Positions 16,152 through 25,517 of a stretch of 54,711 nucleotides of DNA are shown here, one piece after another. Under the pieces are notes generated by a model. The model was not told the DNA's origin. It saw nothing but the letters and a program-made list of their open reading frames with translations, and did no database searches. Numbering within the stretch: the first letter of the stretch is position 1; each line of letters begins with the position of its first letter. The translations under genes and the position numbers were made by a program. The DNA is from Chitinophaga pinensis. Lineage in GTDB: Bacteria > Bacteroidota > Bacteroidia > NS11-12g > UBA955. Where the stretch lies: positions 1 through 54,711 of the forward strand of contig CAMDDG010000011.1 of assembly GCA_945890895.1 (NCBI GenBank), given 5' to 3'.

Positions 16152-17369
16152 TCAGTATTGGTAATCTTCAATTACCATCCCTGTTAATAATTTGGGTTCA
16201 ACAAAGGTTGATTTTGGTGGCATAATTAGTCCTTGATCCGCAACATCCTTGATTTCTTGCATGCTGTTGGATTTGAATAAAAAGGCGAATTGAAATTTTC
16301 CTTCTTCCATTTGATTTTTGATAAATTCTATGGAAGTATCACCCCGCATGAAGGAAACTCGATTATCGTTTGAAGTATTTTCTATTCCAAAAACAGGACT
16401 GAAAATATCTCGTTCAACCACAGAAACATCGAGTTTTTCAACAGCGTTTAAGTGTTTTTCTGGAGAATTCAACTGAATAACCCATTTTTCATTTTGAGAA
16501 AATACAAGGACTTGGTGTTCTTGTAAATCTTCATAGGAATTTACATCACTTGCGTCGCTATAATTATAACCTGCAACTTTAAAAAAAGCTTCAAGATTTA
16601 ACGGTTGAGTGTGTTTAATTAATCGATAGAAAGGTTTGATCAATAAATCGCGATCATCCATAATTAATGCCATAAATCCCTTTCCCGAATTATGACCAAA
16701 TTCTTCTAATATAAATGTAGATGAAGCCGCCACTCGGTGATGTCCATCGGCAATATACAATGAATCAATTTGGTTAAAATCCGATTGAATTCTGTCAATA
16801 ATATTAGAATCTGAAATGAACCACAATGAATGTTCATTTTTGAATTCATCAGTAACAGAGAAAAGAGGTGTTGTTTCTTGAGTTTGATGCGATAATGTTA
16901 AAATATCATCGGGTAAATTCTGACTTAAAAGCACAGGTTCAGCCATGGATTTAAGTTGACGAATGTGTTCAACTAGGCGACCTTCTTTGGCTTTTAATGT
17001 ATTTTCGTGTTTTTTAATTTTACCATTTTGATAATCATCGGCATCTATGCCTACTATCCATCCACTTAAAATTTTGCCTGAATGGTGGGTTTGTTTATAA
17101 AAATAGATTCCATTTTCAAATACTTCCAAACAGTGATTTGAAAGTAAATTGGCCAAATTGGAAAGACTGGCTTGATAAAATGCAGGGCTTCCCTGTTCAA
17201 TTTCTGGTTGTAAATACTGGGGTTTTACAACACGAATATAGCTAAATTCATTGCATTCAGCTTTTTCGCGTAATACAGCTTCTGGAACTTTACCTGAACC
17301 CAATGTTACCACTCTATTTGCCAATTTTTGGCTGGGAACAAATGCTTTAAAAGGATATACTTTTACCAC
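16152..17369 (-). CDS. DUF1015 family protein, last gene of the ser operon
   Basis: A 405-residue cytosolic protein of the DUF1015 family, which has a conserved core YIADGHHRVAASS (here about residues 195-208) similar to ParB/Srx-like nucleotide-binding motifs. The molecular role is not established to my knowledge, though in Bacteroidota and Firmicutes it is often next to serC/serA, suggesting a link with serine or phosphoserine metabolism. The start codon is GTG at 17369 (GTG GTA AAA); no in-frame ATG is near the family's usual N-terminus (VYPFKAFVPSQKLANRV). It follows serA by 12 bases. No terminator is seen in the 23-base gap to the convergent ArsR-type gene. Confidence 0.88.
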   Translation of the reverse strand: MVKVYPFKAFVPSQKLANRVVTLGSGKVPEAVLREKAECNEFSYIRVVKPQYLQPEIEQGSPAFYQASLSNLANLLSNHCLEVFENGIYFYKQTHHSGKILSGWIVGIDADDYQNGKIKKHENTLKAKEGRLVEHIRQLKSMAEPVLLSQNLPDDILTLSHQTQETTPLFSVTDEFKNEHSLWFISDSNIIDRIQSDFNQIDSLYIADGHHRVAASSTFILEEFGHNSGKGFMALIMDDRDLLIKPFYRLIKHTQPLNLEAFFKVAGYNYSDASDVNSYEDLQEHQVLVFSQNEKWVIQLNSPEKHLNAVEKLDVSVVERDIFSPVFGIENTSNDNRVSFMRGDTSIEFIKNQMEEGKFQFAFLFKSNSMQEIKDVADQGLIMPPKSTFVEPKLLTGMVIEDYQY

Positions 17370-17381
17370 AAACCCACTGGA

Positions 17382-18332
17382 TTATTTTTTTAAATGCTGA
17401 ATTACTCGCTCTGCTAATTCGATACCTACACGCAGTTGAGCTTCTTTTGTTGAAGCACCAATATGTGCAGATAATGAAGTGTTTTTTAGTTTCAGAATGG
17501 TGTCGTTGGTTGGAGGTTCATTTACAAAAACATCCACTCCAGCGAACGCTATTTTACCTGAATTAACCGCATTTGCCAGCGCATCCTCATTTACTACACC
17601 TCCGCGAGCACAATTAATTAAAATGGACTGATTTTTCATTTGCGATAGTTCATTTTCGCCAATTACTTCTTCACTTCCCGGAGTATGAACGGTAACTATA
17701 TCACTTTGACTAAGCGTTGTAGCTAAATCCTGACCTTGTAACGTAATTTGAAAGTTATGTTTCTTGTACAATGGATTCAATTCAATGGTTAAGTCAAATG
17801 AACGCATTTTATAATCGTATACCAACACTTCCATTCCAAGTCCAATGGCCATTTTTGCCACTTCTTGACCAATTCTACCGAAACCGATAATACCCATCTT
17901 TTTCCCTTGCAATTCAAAACCATCTGACGCTTTATTCTTTAGATTTTTGAATTCAGTTTGACCATTTTCTGGCATAAATCTATTGGATTCGTGTAAGAAT
18001 CTAGCTAGAGAAAATAAATGTGCGAAAACCAATTCAGCTACAGAACGGGAAGAGGCATTCGGTGTGTTTACCACGGGAATACCAGATAATCCAGCCTGCT
18101 TTAAGTCGATATTGTCTAACCCAACTCCTGCTCTACCTATTAATTTCAAATTACTCGAACTTATGATTTCAGCAGTAACTTTAGTAGCGCTTCTTACGAT
18201 TAAAACATCGTAATTTTTGATTTGATCTTTTAGTTGATCTTGGGGGACTTTCTCAGTAATAACTTCAAAACCAGCATTTTCGAGTAACTCCTTACCAACT
18301 TTGTCAATTCCGTCGTTTGCTAATACTCTCAT
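17382..18332 (-). CDS. serA: D-3-phosphoglycerate dehydrogenase (short form)
   Basis: A 316-residue NAD-dependent 2-hydroxyacid dehydrogenase catalysing the first step of phosphoserine biosynthesis. Visible marks are VGRAGVGLDNID, the Rossmann loop GIIGFGRIGQEVAK, the catalytic Arg in NCARGGVVNEDAL, the Glu in AGVDVFVNEPP and the catalytic His in LSAHIGASTKEAQ. There is no C-terminal ACT domain, so feedback inhibition through serine-binding ACT pairs is not expected. It overlaps the serC stop by one base (TAATG), implying translational coupling. Linkage with serC makes the SerA assignment much firmer than for a generic dehydrogenase. Confidence 0.93.
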   Translation of the reverse strand: MRVLANDGIDKVGKELLENAGFEVITEKVPQDQLKDQIKNYDVLIVRSATKVTAEIISSSNLKLIGRAGVGLDNIDLKQAGLSGIPVVNTPNASSRSVAELVFAHLFSLARFLHESNRFMPENGQTEFKNLKNKASDGFELQGKKMGIIGFGRIGQEVAKMAIGLGMEVLVYDYKMRSFDLTIELNPLYKKHNFQITLQGQDLATTLSQSDIVTVHTPGSEEVIGENELSQMKNQSILINCARGGVVNEDALANAVNSGKIAFAGVDVFVNEPPTNDTILKLKNTSLSAHIGASTKEAQLRVGIELAERVIQHLKK

Positions 18333-19408
18333 TAGTTATTAAAATTATTCATTACGTTAACTAATGCTTCAACACTTTCAATGGGAAGTGCATTATACAA
18401 TGATGCACGGTAACCACCAACGCTTCTATGTCCTTTTATCCCAGAAATTCCTGCTTCTTTACAAGCAGTTTCAAATTTTTCTTCCAGGTTTTTGTGCTCA
18501 TCCGTGAAAACGAAGCAAACATTCATTTTACTTCTTGAATTCAATTCAGCAGTTCCTTTGAAATACGGGCTTGAATCAATAGTGCTGTACAATAATTCTG
18601 CTTTGGCATTGTTTCTTGCTTCCATTCCTTCCAATCCACCATTCATTTTTACCCATTCCAAGTTATATTTAGAAACCAAAATTGAAAAAACGGGAGGTGT
18701 ATTGTACATACTTCCGTTTTCTGCATGTACTTTATACTGCAACATAGTAGGAATGTGTCTTTCTGCTGTTTTATTGTATAATGATTTTTTTACCACAACT
18801 AGCGTAACACCCGCTGGACCCATGTTCTTCTGAGCACCTGCATAAATTAAATCAAATTGATTCGCATCGAATTTTCTGGAGAAAATGTCAGAACTCATAT
18901 CACAGAACAACGGAATATCGCATTTTGGAAAATCAGACATTTGGGTTCCATAAATGGTATTGTTTGAGGTACAATGAAAATAATCAGCAGATGAATCAAT
19001 TTCAAATTCGCTAGGAACAAAATTAAAATTCGAATCTTTACTACTTGCAGCTACAATAACGTCACCATAAGCTTTGGCTTCTTGAATGGCTTTAGAAGCC
19101 CAAACTCCCGTATTTGTGTATACTGCTTTGTTTTTCAAAAAGTTCATTGGCACTTGAAAAAACTGAGTAGAAGCTCCTCCTTGTAAAAAGATTACATCAT
19201 AATCATCACCAATTCCTAGAATCTCCTTAACCAAACGAGCCGCATCATCCATTACTGCTTCGAATTGTTTACTTCTGTGAGAAATTTCTAAAATATTTAA
19301 TCCGGTACCAGCGAAATTTTTTAGATCTTCAATGCTCTTTTCAACGGCGTACTCCGATAAAATTGAGGGTCCTGCCGAAAAATTGTGAATCTTTTTATTG
19401 TTACTCAT
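18332..19408 (-). CDS. serC: Phosphoserine aminotransferase
   Basis: A 358-residue class V PLP aminotransferase converting 3-phosphohydroxypyruvate plus glutamate to phosphoserine; it can also serve PLP synthesis. Recognised from the N-terminus HNFSAGPSILSE, the GGASTQFFQVPMN stretch, the PLP Lys in YAGAQKNMGPAG and the C-terminal GIKGHRSVGGYRASLYNALP. It is the first gene of serC-serA-DUF1015. A TAAAATTG -7-like element lies on the minus strand at 19418-19425, only 9 bases before the ATG at 19408. No serB gene is in the cluster. Confidence 0.95.
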   Translation of the reverse strand: MSNNKKIHNFSAGPSILSEYAVEKSIEDLKNFAGTGLNILEISHRSKQFEAVMDDAARLVKEILGIGDDYDVIFLQGGASTQFFQVPMNFLKNKAVYTNTGVWASKAIQEAKAYGDVIVAASSKDSNFNFVPSEFEIDSSADYFHCTSNNTIYGTQMSDFPKCDIPLFCDMSSDIFSRKFDANQFDLIYAGAQKNMGPAGVTLVVVKKSLYNKTAERHIPTMLQYKVHAENGSMYNTPPVFSILVSKYNLEWVKMNGGLEGMEARNNAKAELLYSTIDSSPYFKGTAELNSRSKMNVCFVFTDEHKNLEEKFETACKEAGISGIKGHRSVGGYRASLYNALPIESVEALVNVMNNFNN

Positions 19409-19417
19409 AAAGTACTA

Positions 19418-19437
19418 CAATTTTACGTGTATAATTG
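19418..19437. promoter_or_regulatory. Divergent -7-like elements for serC and the exported protein at 19452
   Basis: On the minus strand TAAAATTG (19425 to 19418) precedes serC by 9 bases. On the plus strand TATAATTG (19430-19437) precedes the ATG at 19452 by 14 bases. Both are one base off TAnnTTTG. The plus-strand element supports the start at 19452 rather than an upstream start at 19398 inside the serC leader. Confidence 0.4.
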
Positions 19438-19451
19438 CGTCTATACAAGAA

Positions 19452-20066
19452 ATGAGAACGGAATATTTTAAACTTTACCAAATTTTAATTATATCAACAT
19501 TTTACTTTGTTCCTAACATTTTGTTTTCACAGTATGAAGGATTGGATTCAAATAGAAGACAAATTAAAAATGCCCCAAAACCCAAATCTGATACCCTAGA
19601 TGCCGAGGATATTAAAGCTATACGTTATTCGGATATCGAATTTAAGGGATTTGATTTTACTATTTTTGGTACGGGAAGCACTTTTCAAATAGAAGCAGCA
19701 CCGTTTACTGGTATTCATATAAATGAGAGAATCTATCTCGCTGGTGGCGCTTTTACGGGAATTTATTCTCAATCCAATTCGAGCTCTTCTAATATTCAAC
19801 TCGCCACGGTAAACTATGGTGCATTCGTCTTTACCCGATTGTCGGTAAATAGTTTGTTTCTGCATGCTGAATACCGACTGCAAAATTCAGTTACTGATTT
19901 GTCGCCAAGAACTCGTACTACCTTTGGAAATCCCATTATTGGTATTGGATATAATTACGAGGATGACATGGGAAGTTATGGAATTGTAGGTGTTGCATTA
20001 AACGCCGATTCATACCTAACAAGTCCATTAGGACCAATCATTTACCGTTTTGGTTTTCGCTTTTAA
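19452..20066 (+). CDS. Small exported protein, probably outer-membrane beta-barrel
   Basis: A 204-residue protein with a signal peptide (MRTEYFKLYQILIISTFYFVPNILFSQ). The mature part from about residue 60 consists of alternating strands with aromatic ends (FTIFGTGSTFQIEAAPFTGI; ERIYLAGGAFTGIYS; NYGAFVFTRLSV; LHAEYRLQN; GIVGVALNADSYL). It ends in a terminal Phe (IYRFGFRF), which is the usual signal for insertion by the BAM complex. I recognise no specific family. It is divergent from serC and convergent with the nuo block, ending before the bidirectional terminator at 20314. Confidence 0.72.
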   Translation: MRTEYFKLYQILIISTFYFVPNILFSQYEGLDSNRRQIKNAPKPKSDTLDAEDIKAIRYSDIEFKGFDFTIFGTGSTFQIEAAPFTGIHINERIYLAGGAFTGIYSQSNSSSSNIQLATVNYGAFVFTRLSVNSLFLHAEYRLQNSVTDLSPRTRTTFGNPIIGIGYNYEDDMGSYGIVGVALNADSYLTSPLGPIIYRFGFRF

Positions 20067-20313
20067 TTTCTTGGGATAATAAATTCGAGTTGAATTTAAC
20101 TTTGATTAATTACAAATTGTCAGGTACTACTATTTTTCGAATGGTTTGCTGCTTGCTTGGTTTCCACAACAGAATTCCCTTCGGATAACTTTTAAGGCAG
20201 TAAGAAGGGTATTTAAATAGTATTAAAAAGTTTAATTTGATAGGTGAAATTATCCATCAAAATACAACATATTAAATTAGCACAATAACCTTGGATTCAA
20301 ACTAGACCAAATA
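20067..20313. other. Intergenic DNA without recognised features
   Basis: The stretch between the exported-protein gene and the terminator at 20314 has no ORF of useful length on either strand, no tRNA and no convincing promoter. It contains a moderately GC-richer patch (about 20140-20210) with no stable hairpin that I can draw. Confidence 0.5.
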
Positions 20314-20342
20314 AAAAATGCCACCTTTTGGGTGGCATTTTT
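20314..20342. terminator. Bidirectional terminator between the exported-protein gene and the nuo block
   Basis: AAAAATGCCACC (20314-20325) pairs with GGTGGCATTTTT (20331-20342) around a 5-base loop. A-runs and T-runs on both flanks allow it to work for the plus-strand gene and for nuoN on the minus strand. Confidence 0.88.
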
Positions 20343-20424
20343 ATTTGGATATTGTATGATTTATATAGAATCAAACTTGAATTTTAACTTAAATTTGAGT
20401 AGTAAATCAAACTATTTTATTTAT

Positions 20425-21846
20425 TTATTGCAATAATCCATGTGTTAAGAACATAGGGGCAAAACCTAATGCGATGATAACAATCGACATAAACAAAGCT
20501 ATCCAATTTATAGAATTAGAAGTTGTACTTTCAACTGAAAATTCACTGGAATAGATGTTCTTGAAAGGTTTGAAGTAGTAAGCTATACTAATTGCAGATC
20601 CAATGAGTGCTACAATTGTTAATAAGGTTGAACCTTCAAATGAATGTCTAAACAAATGGAATTTAGCAACAAATCCAATGGTTGATGGAATACCAGCCAC
20701 AGATAAAATAGCTACTGTAAAAATGATAGATTCCCTTTTGTTTTTGTAGAACATTCCATTAAAAATATCAAATCCTTTGGAAGTTTCAGAAGTTTGAGAT
20801 TCCAAGGAATATTTATCCATAAAGTAGAATAATAAAGACGTACCCAATCCATAGGCTAAAGCATACGTACCTATAATCCACATATTTGCTGTCCCAAAAG
20901 GTGCAATAACAAACATCAACAAATATCCAGCATGAGAAATGCTCGAATATGCTAATGTTCTCTTTACCGTTTTTTGTACCAATGCCGCTATATTTCCTAA
21001 TAATATGGTTATCATTGAAATAGGTATCAAGAATTGATTGTACCAACCTTGCATCCAAGAAAAGTTTTGAATAAATTGTGCTAAAGCGATGAAACCCGCA
21101 ATTTTAACGATAATTGCCATAAATGAAGCAACTCTGTTAGGGGCTCCTTCGTAAACATCCGGACTCCAGAAATGAAAAGGTACTGCAGAAATTTTAAACA
21201 GTAAACCAACCAAAGTTAAAACCAATCCCAATTTGATGAGTATAGGAAATTCTCCAAAATGAGCAGCAAATGACAATTTTACATTAATATCTGAAAAATA
21301 AAATGTACCGGTTCCACCATAAATAAATGCAGATCCCAGCAGCAATATTGCAGTTGAAAACGAACCCATTATGAAGTACTTTATTGCAGACTCGTTAGAG
21401 AAAAGGTTCTCTTTATCGCTACCTGATAAAACATAGAGAGGAATGGATAAAATTTCAATTCCTAAAAACAGCATCACTAAATGGTTTGAACCGATCATCA
21501 TCTGAGCACCACATAATGAAAAAAGCATTAATGCCAAAATATCGCTACCCTTTCGGTTTGTTGCAGGCATTAATGCAATTATAAATGCTGCAATCAATGT
21601 GATAATTGCAACTGCCATTAATCGGAATAATCCGAACTCTAACATAGGTTCTTTCCCCATGTACCCTTCTAATATTTTCCCAAAAAATGGTTCTAAATTG
21701 ATGATTCCTTGTGATTCAATCAAAGCCAAACTTCCACCGAAGAGCAATAGTAAAAAGGTAATATTCTTAAATTGTGATTCTTGTTTTTGAATCCCAGCAA
21801 ACAATATAAAAACGGCGGTTAAAAAAGTTACTAATAATGCTATCAT
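20425..21846 (-). CDS. nuoN: NADH-quinone oxidoreductase subunit N
   Basis: A 473-residue antiporter-like membrane subunit of complex I, with about 13-14 hydrophobic segments, in the proton-pumping arm. Family marks are the conserved Glu in LFLGIEILSIPLYVLSG (TM5) and the Lys-containing loop FKISAVPFHFWSPDVYEGAP, followed by KRTLAYSSISHAGYLL. It is last in the nuoI-N block and its start overlaps the nuoM stop by 4 bases (ATGA type). A bidirectional terminator lies 83 bases past its stop. Confidence 0.96.
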   Translation of the reverse strand: MIALLVTFLTAVFILFAGIQKQESQFKNITFLLLLFGGSLALIESQGIINLEPFFGKILEGYMGKEPMLEFGLFRLMAVAIITLIAAFIIALMPATNRKGSDILALMLFSLCGAQMMIGSNHLVMLFLGIEILSIPLYVLSGSDKENLFSNESAIKYFIMGSFSTAILLLGSAFIYGGTGTFYFSDINVKLSFAAHFGEFPILIKLGLVLTLVGLLFKISAVPFHFWSPDVYEGAPNRVASFMAIIVKIAGFIALAQFIQNFSWMQGWYNQFLIPISMITILLGNIAALVQKTVKRTLAYSSISHAGYLLMFVIAPFGTANMWIIGTYALAYGLGTSLLFYFMDKYSLESQTSETSKGFDIFNGMFYKNKRESIIFTVAILSVAGIPSTIGFVAKFHLFRHSFEGSTLLTIVALIGSAISIAYYFKPFKNIYSSEFSVESTTSNSINWIALFMSIVIIALGFAPMFLTHGLLQ

Positions 21847-23297
21847 GACAACACTCCTTTCGCATTGGAAATTTCCAACATAATTTGGTCTAAAGATGGT
21901 TTAACTATATCTAAAAAATATTGGGGGAAAATTCCCAATACAATAACAAAAATGGATAATACAGCCAAAGGAAACCATTGTAATAATTCGATCTTTTGTT
22001 CAGCATTTCCTTTTTCAACGCCTAACATGGAGAACTGATACATTCTCAACATGTAAACTGCGCATAAAATTATGGTGAGTCCTGCAAAAATTCCGGAAAT
22101 ACTATGATAACTAAACACGGATTTCAATAACATAAATTCACCTGGGAAACCGTTGGTTAAAGGCGCTGCGGCAGTTCCAATTACGAAAAAGAAAAATATC
22201 ACAGCAAATACAGGATATTTTTTAGCCAATCCACCCAAATTATTCAGATTACGCCCTGAAAGTTGTTGTATGATTTCAATTGAATAAAATAGTCCAACCA
22301 CATTGATACCATGGACAATCATTTGTAAAACACCTCCAGAAAAACCCGTGCTGCTTAGAGTAAAGAACCCAGCTGCTATGAGTCCAACGTGTGATAATGA
22401 ACTATATGCAACCAAACGTTTCATATCGTTTTGACGAATGGCAATAATTCCGCCGTAAATAATTCCAATAATACTTAGAGTTATTAAATAAGGTTGAAAT
22501 ACATCGAGTGTTTCACCACAAAGTGGTAAAAACCAACGGAGCACTCCATACAATCCCATTTTAAGCATGATACCGCTGAGCAACATACTTCCTGCGGCTG
22601 GTGCGAATGTGTATGTATTTGCTTGCCAACCATGGAATGGGAATAAGGGTATTTTAACCGCAAATGCCAATAAAAACCCAATACTTACTCCAATTGACTG
22701 TTGATATGTTAAATTCAATTTTAGTAATTCTTTATAGGCAAAACTACCCGACTCTGTTAATGAATTTAGGTAAATCAATGAAAATAACATCCCTAACGAA
22801 CCTAAAAATGTATAAATAAAGAACCGAATAGTATGTTTGAAATTGTCTTTACCTGATTCTGAATACAATAACGTAATAAAGTAAATTGGAATTAATGCCA
22901 ATTCCCAAAAGATGTAGAAGCTCAAACCATCTTTAGACATAAATACGCCGTTCAAACCGGCCTGCATCAATAATGCCAACATCGTAATTTGATGGCGATT
23001 TGGCAATTCTGACTTCATCGATAACACAATGAAGGGCATTAAACCATTGGTTAATAAAAGTAAAATCCAAGTTAAACCATCCATCCCAAACGTGAAGTGA
23101 ATAGTAGAATCTAACCAAGGATAATCCTGAATAGTCTTCCAACTTTCCTGATAATTTATCAAGGATGTAACCGGATAGTTGACAAACAATATAGCAATTC
23201 CTGTAAGAGATAATAAACCTGCAACCGCAACAGTTAGTTTATTACCCAATAATCGCGCTATGAAGGCGGCCAAAATGGGCCCTAAAATGAATTCCAT
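21843..23297 (-). CDS. nuoM: NADH-quinone oxidoreductase subunit M
   Basis: A 484-residue antiporter-like pumping subunit of complex I. Conserved features visible are the Glu in FYIFWELALIPIYFI (TM5), the Lys region in AFAVKIPLFPFHGWQANTYTFAPAAGSMLLSGIMLKMG and the second half RLVAYSSLSHVGLIAAG. It lies between nuoL (3-base gap) and nuoN (4-base overlap) and is clearly co-transcribed with them. Confidence 0.97.
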   Translation of the reverse strand: MEFILGPILAAFIARLLGNKLTVAVAGLLSLTGIAILFVNYPVTSLINYQESWKTIQDYPWLDSTIHFTFGMDGLTWILLLLTNGLMPFIVLSMKSELPNRHQITMLALLMQAGLNGVFMSKDGLSFYIFWELALIPIYFITLLYSESGKDNFKHTIRFFIYTFLGSLGMLFSLIYLNSLTESGSFAYKELLKLNLTYQQSIGVSIGFLLAFAVKIPLFPFHGWQANTYTFAPAAGSMLLSGIMLKMGLYGVLRWFLPLCGETLDVFQPYLITLSIIGIIYGGIIAIRQNDMKRLVAYSSLSHVGLIAAGFFTLSSTGFSGGVLQMIVHGINVVGLFYSIEIIQQLSGRNLNNLGGLAKKYPVFAVIFFFFVIGTAAAPLTNGFPGEFMLLKSVFSYHSISGIFAGLTIILCAVYMLRMYQFSMLGVEKGNAEQKIELLQWFPLAVLSIFVIVLGIFPQYFLDIVKPSLDQIMLEISNAKGVLS

Positions 23298-23300
23298 GTC

Positions 23301-25190
23301 TTAGATAAATAAATTAATTCCAATTAAAATTACAACCCCAATTACCATGTAAAGCAAATACTTTTCAATGTTTCCATCTTGAATGTATCTGTTCAATTTT
23401 CCCACTTTAGTTAAAACCGAATTAATTCCAAAACTCAAGGGGGAAATAACTTTAGATTCAAAGAAATTACCTAGGATATCAGATAGACCTTCCAACGGTT
23501 TTACAAAAATGGTGTTATATAATTCGTCTACATAAAACTTATTTTCCATATACCCTTGAACACCTGTAGATTCTTCATCCTTGGGAACATGGTGATTGGA
23601 AACATATTTGGATCGAGTAAATAATAAAGCAGTTACAAAAACCAGAATTGCTACTCCAATTAAAATATACTCAGTACTATGACTGATGGCATGTTTGGTT
23701 TCCTCAATAGTTAAAATAGGTTTAAGCCAATTTGCAAGTATTCCAGATTGATGGGTTAAATATTCAGGTAAATTAAGTGCACCACCAATCAAACTAAGTA
23801 CTGCAAGTACAATTAATGGTAATGTCATACCCATCGGTGATTCATGCACTTTGTCGAATGAAAAATGGGTATTTCTGTATGACCCATGGAAAGTTACAAA
23901 GAACATTCTAAACATATAAATACCGGTTAGCAATGCGCTGAAAACCATTAAACCATAACCAATTTTATTGTGTTCAAATACATGTGTTAAAATTTCATCT
24001 TTTGAGAAAAACCCACTTAAAAATGGAAAACCAGTAATTGCCAATGTACCTATTAAAAAAGTTATATATGTAATCGGCATTTTGGATTTTAAACCACCCA
24101 TTAATCGAATGTCCTGTTCGTGATGCACTCCGTGAATAACACTTCCAGCACCTAAGAACAACAACGCTTTAAAGAAAGCATGCGTAGTTAAATGAAACAT
24201 AGCTGTTGTATATGCTCCGCAACCCAGCGCTACGAACATAAATCCAAGTTGACTAACGGTACTGTATGCAAGAACTTTCTTAATATCATTTTGCTTCAAA
24301 CCAATCAGTGCAGCCAAAATAGAAGTAGATAAACCAATCCAGAATATAAATTCACTGGTGAATGGTGCCATTTCAAATAGAACTTGTGTTCTAACAATTA
24401 GGTAAATCCCTGCAGTTACCATAGTAGCAGCGTGAATTAATGCAGATACCGGTGTTGGACCTGCCATAGCATCGGGTAACCAAGTATACAATGGAATTTG
24501 AGCACTTTTACCCATCGCACCTACAAAAAGTAACATGCTGATAGCTGTAAGCATACCCGCACTTGTTTTACCTTGTGATATACCCTCAATTACACCATCA
24601 TAATCGAGCGTACCAAACTGATGAATCAATAAAAACATCCCCAAAAGCAACCCCAAATCACCAATTCTATTCATAATGAATGCTTTGCGTGCAGCTTTAC
24701 CGTATTCAGGACGAGAATACCAAAATCCTATCAATAAATAGGAACATAGTCCAACACCTTCCCAACCGAAAAACAACATCAAGAAATTAGAACCTAAAAC
24801 TAACATCAACATATTAAATACGAAGAAGTTAAGATATGAGAAGAATTTATGAAATCCTTCATCGTTCCACATATATGCCATAGAATATACGTGAATTAAT
24901 GTTCCAATTCCCGTGATGATCATGGTCATCCATATAGACAAACGATCAAATTTGAAGCTCGCTTCTAAAACCAAATTATCTACATTTAAAAAAGTAAATA
25001 ATTTTAATGATTCTGAAAAAGATTCATTGGATACGAATTGCGACAACTTGGAAGCTGTCAATATAAACGCGATTAAAATAGTTGAGATTCCCAGTAATCC
25101 TGAGACTATTTTGGGTAGTTGTTTACCTATTACACCATTGATTATAAAACCAATTAAAGGCAATCCTAAAATAAGTGCTATGGAATTCAT
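23301..25190 (-). CDS. nuoL: NADH-quinone oxidoreductase subunit L
   Basis: A 629-residue distal pumping subunit of complex I. Family marks are FFGWEGVGLCSYLLIGFWY (TM5 Glu), the long core GAMGKSAQIPLYTWLPDAM with AGPTPVSALIHAATMVTAG, then KKVLAYSTVSQLGFM. The C-terminal end carries the lateral amphipathic helix region and a final membrane segment (YLLYMVIGVVILIGINLFI). It starts within the nuoK stop (TGATG, 1-base overlap). The length is normal for NuoL. Confidence 0.97.
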   Translation of the reverse strand: MNSIALILGLPLIGFIINGVIGKQLPKIVSGLLGISTILIAFILTASKLSQFVSNESFSESLKLFTFLNVDNLVLEASFKFDRLSIWMTMIITGIGTLIHVYSMAYMWNDEGFHKFFSYLNFFVFNMLMLVLGSNFLMLFFGWEGVGLCSYLLIGFWYSRPEYGKAARKAFIMNRIGDLGLLLGMFLLIHQFGTLDYDGVIEGISQGKTSAGMLTAISMLLFVGAMGKSAQIPLYTWLPDAMAGPTPVSALIHAATMVTAGIYLIVRTQVLFEMAPFTSEFIFWIGLSTSILAALIGLKQNDIKKVLAYSTVSQLGFMFVALGCGAYTTAMFHLTTHAFFKALLFLGAGSVIHGVHHEQDIRLMGGLKSKMPITYITFLIGTLAITGFPFLSGFFSKDEILTHVFEHNKIGYGLMVFSALLTGIYMFRMFFVTFHGSYRNTHFSFDKVHESPMGMTLPLIVLAVLSLIGGALNLPEYLTHQSGILANWLKPILTIEETKHAISHSTEYILIGVAILVFVTALLFTRSKYVSNHHVPKDEESTGVQGYMENKFYVDELYNTIFVKPLEGLSDILGNFFESKVISPLSFGINSVLTKVGKLNRYIQDGNIEKYLLYMVIGVVILIGINLFI

Positions 25191-25516
25191 CAGTCTTTCA
25201 AACTATCTAAGAAACTCACATCGGTTTTACGCGTATTGCGATAAACCATTACAATAATTGCTAATCCAACAGCTGCTTCAGCCGCTGCAACTACCATGAT
25301 AAAAAAGACAAACATTTGTCCGTTTGCATTAGGATCACCCATATATTCTGTAAACGCTGCCAACAATAAGTTCACAGCATTTAACATCAATTCGATGCAC
25401 ATTAATAGCACAATGGCATTTCTTCTAAACAATACACCAAATAAGCCAATACTAAATAGTACGCAGCTCAAATAAATGTAATGACTTATATCTAAATTTT
25501 GAAAAATACTTAACAT
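25190..25516 (-). CDS. nuoK: NADH-quinone oxidoreductase subunit K
   Basis: A 108-residue, three-helix membrane subunit of complex I. The two membrane-buried Glu residues needed for proton translocation are visible: Glu in LLMCIELMLNAVNLLL and Glu in VVAAAEAAVGLAIIV. The ATG at 25516 sits one base after the nuoJ stop, and its stop overlaps the nuoL start. Length and motifs are standard. Confidence 0.96.
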   Translation of the reverse strand: MLSIFQNLDISHYIYLSCVLFSIGLFGVLFRRNAIVLLMCIELMLNAVNLLLAAFTEYMGDPNANGQMFVFFIMVVAAAEAAVGLAIIVMVYRNTRKTDVSFLDSLKD

Positions 25517-25517
25517 A

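Noticed and set aside
20067..20313. Possible small RNA or small gene in the intergenic region before the nuo block
   Set aside because: The longest frames are about 15 codons and I see no convincing promoter; only the terminator at 20314 is supported.
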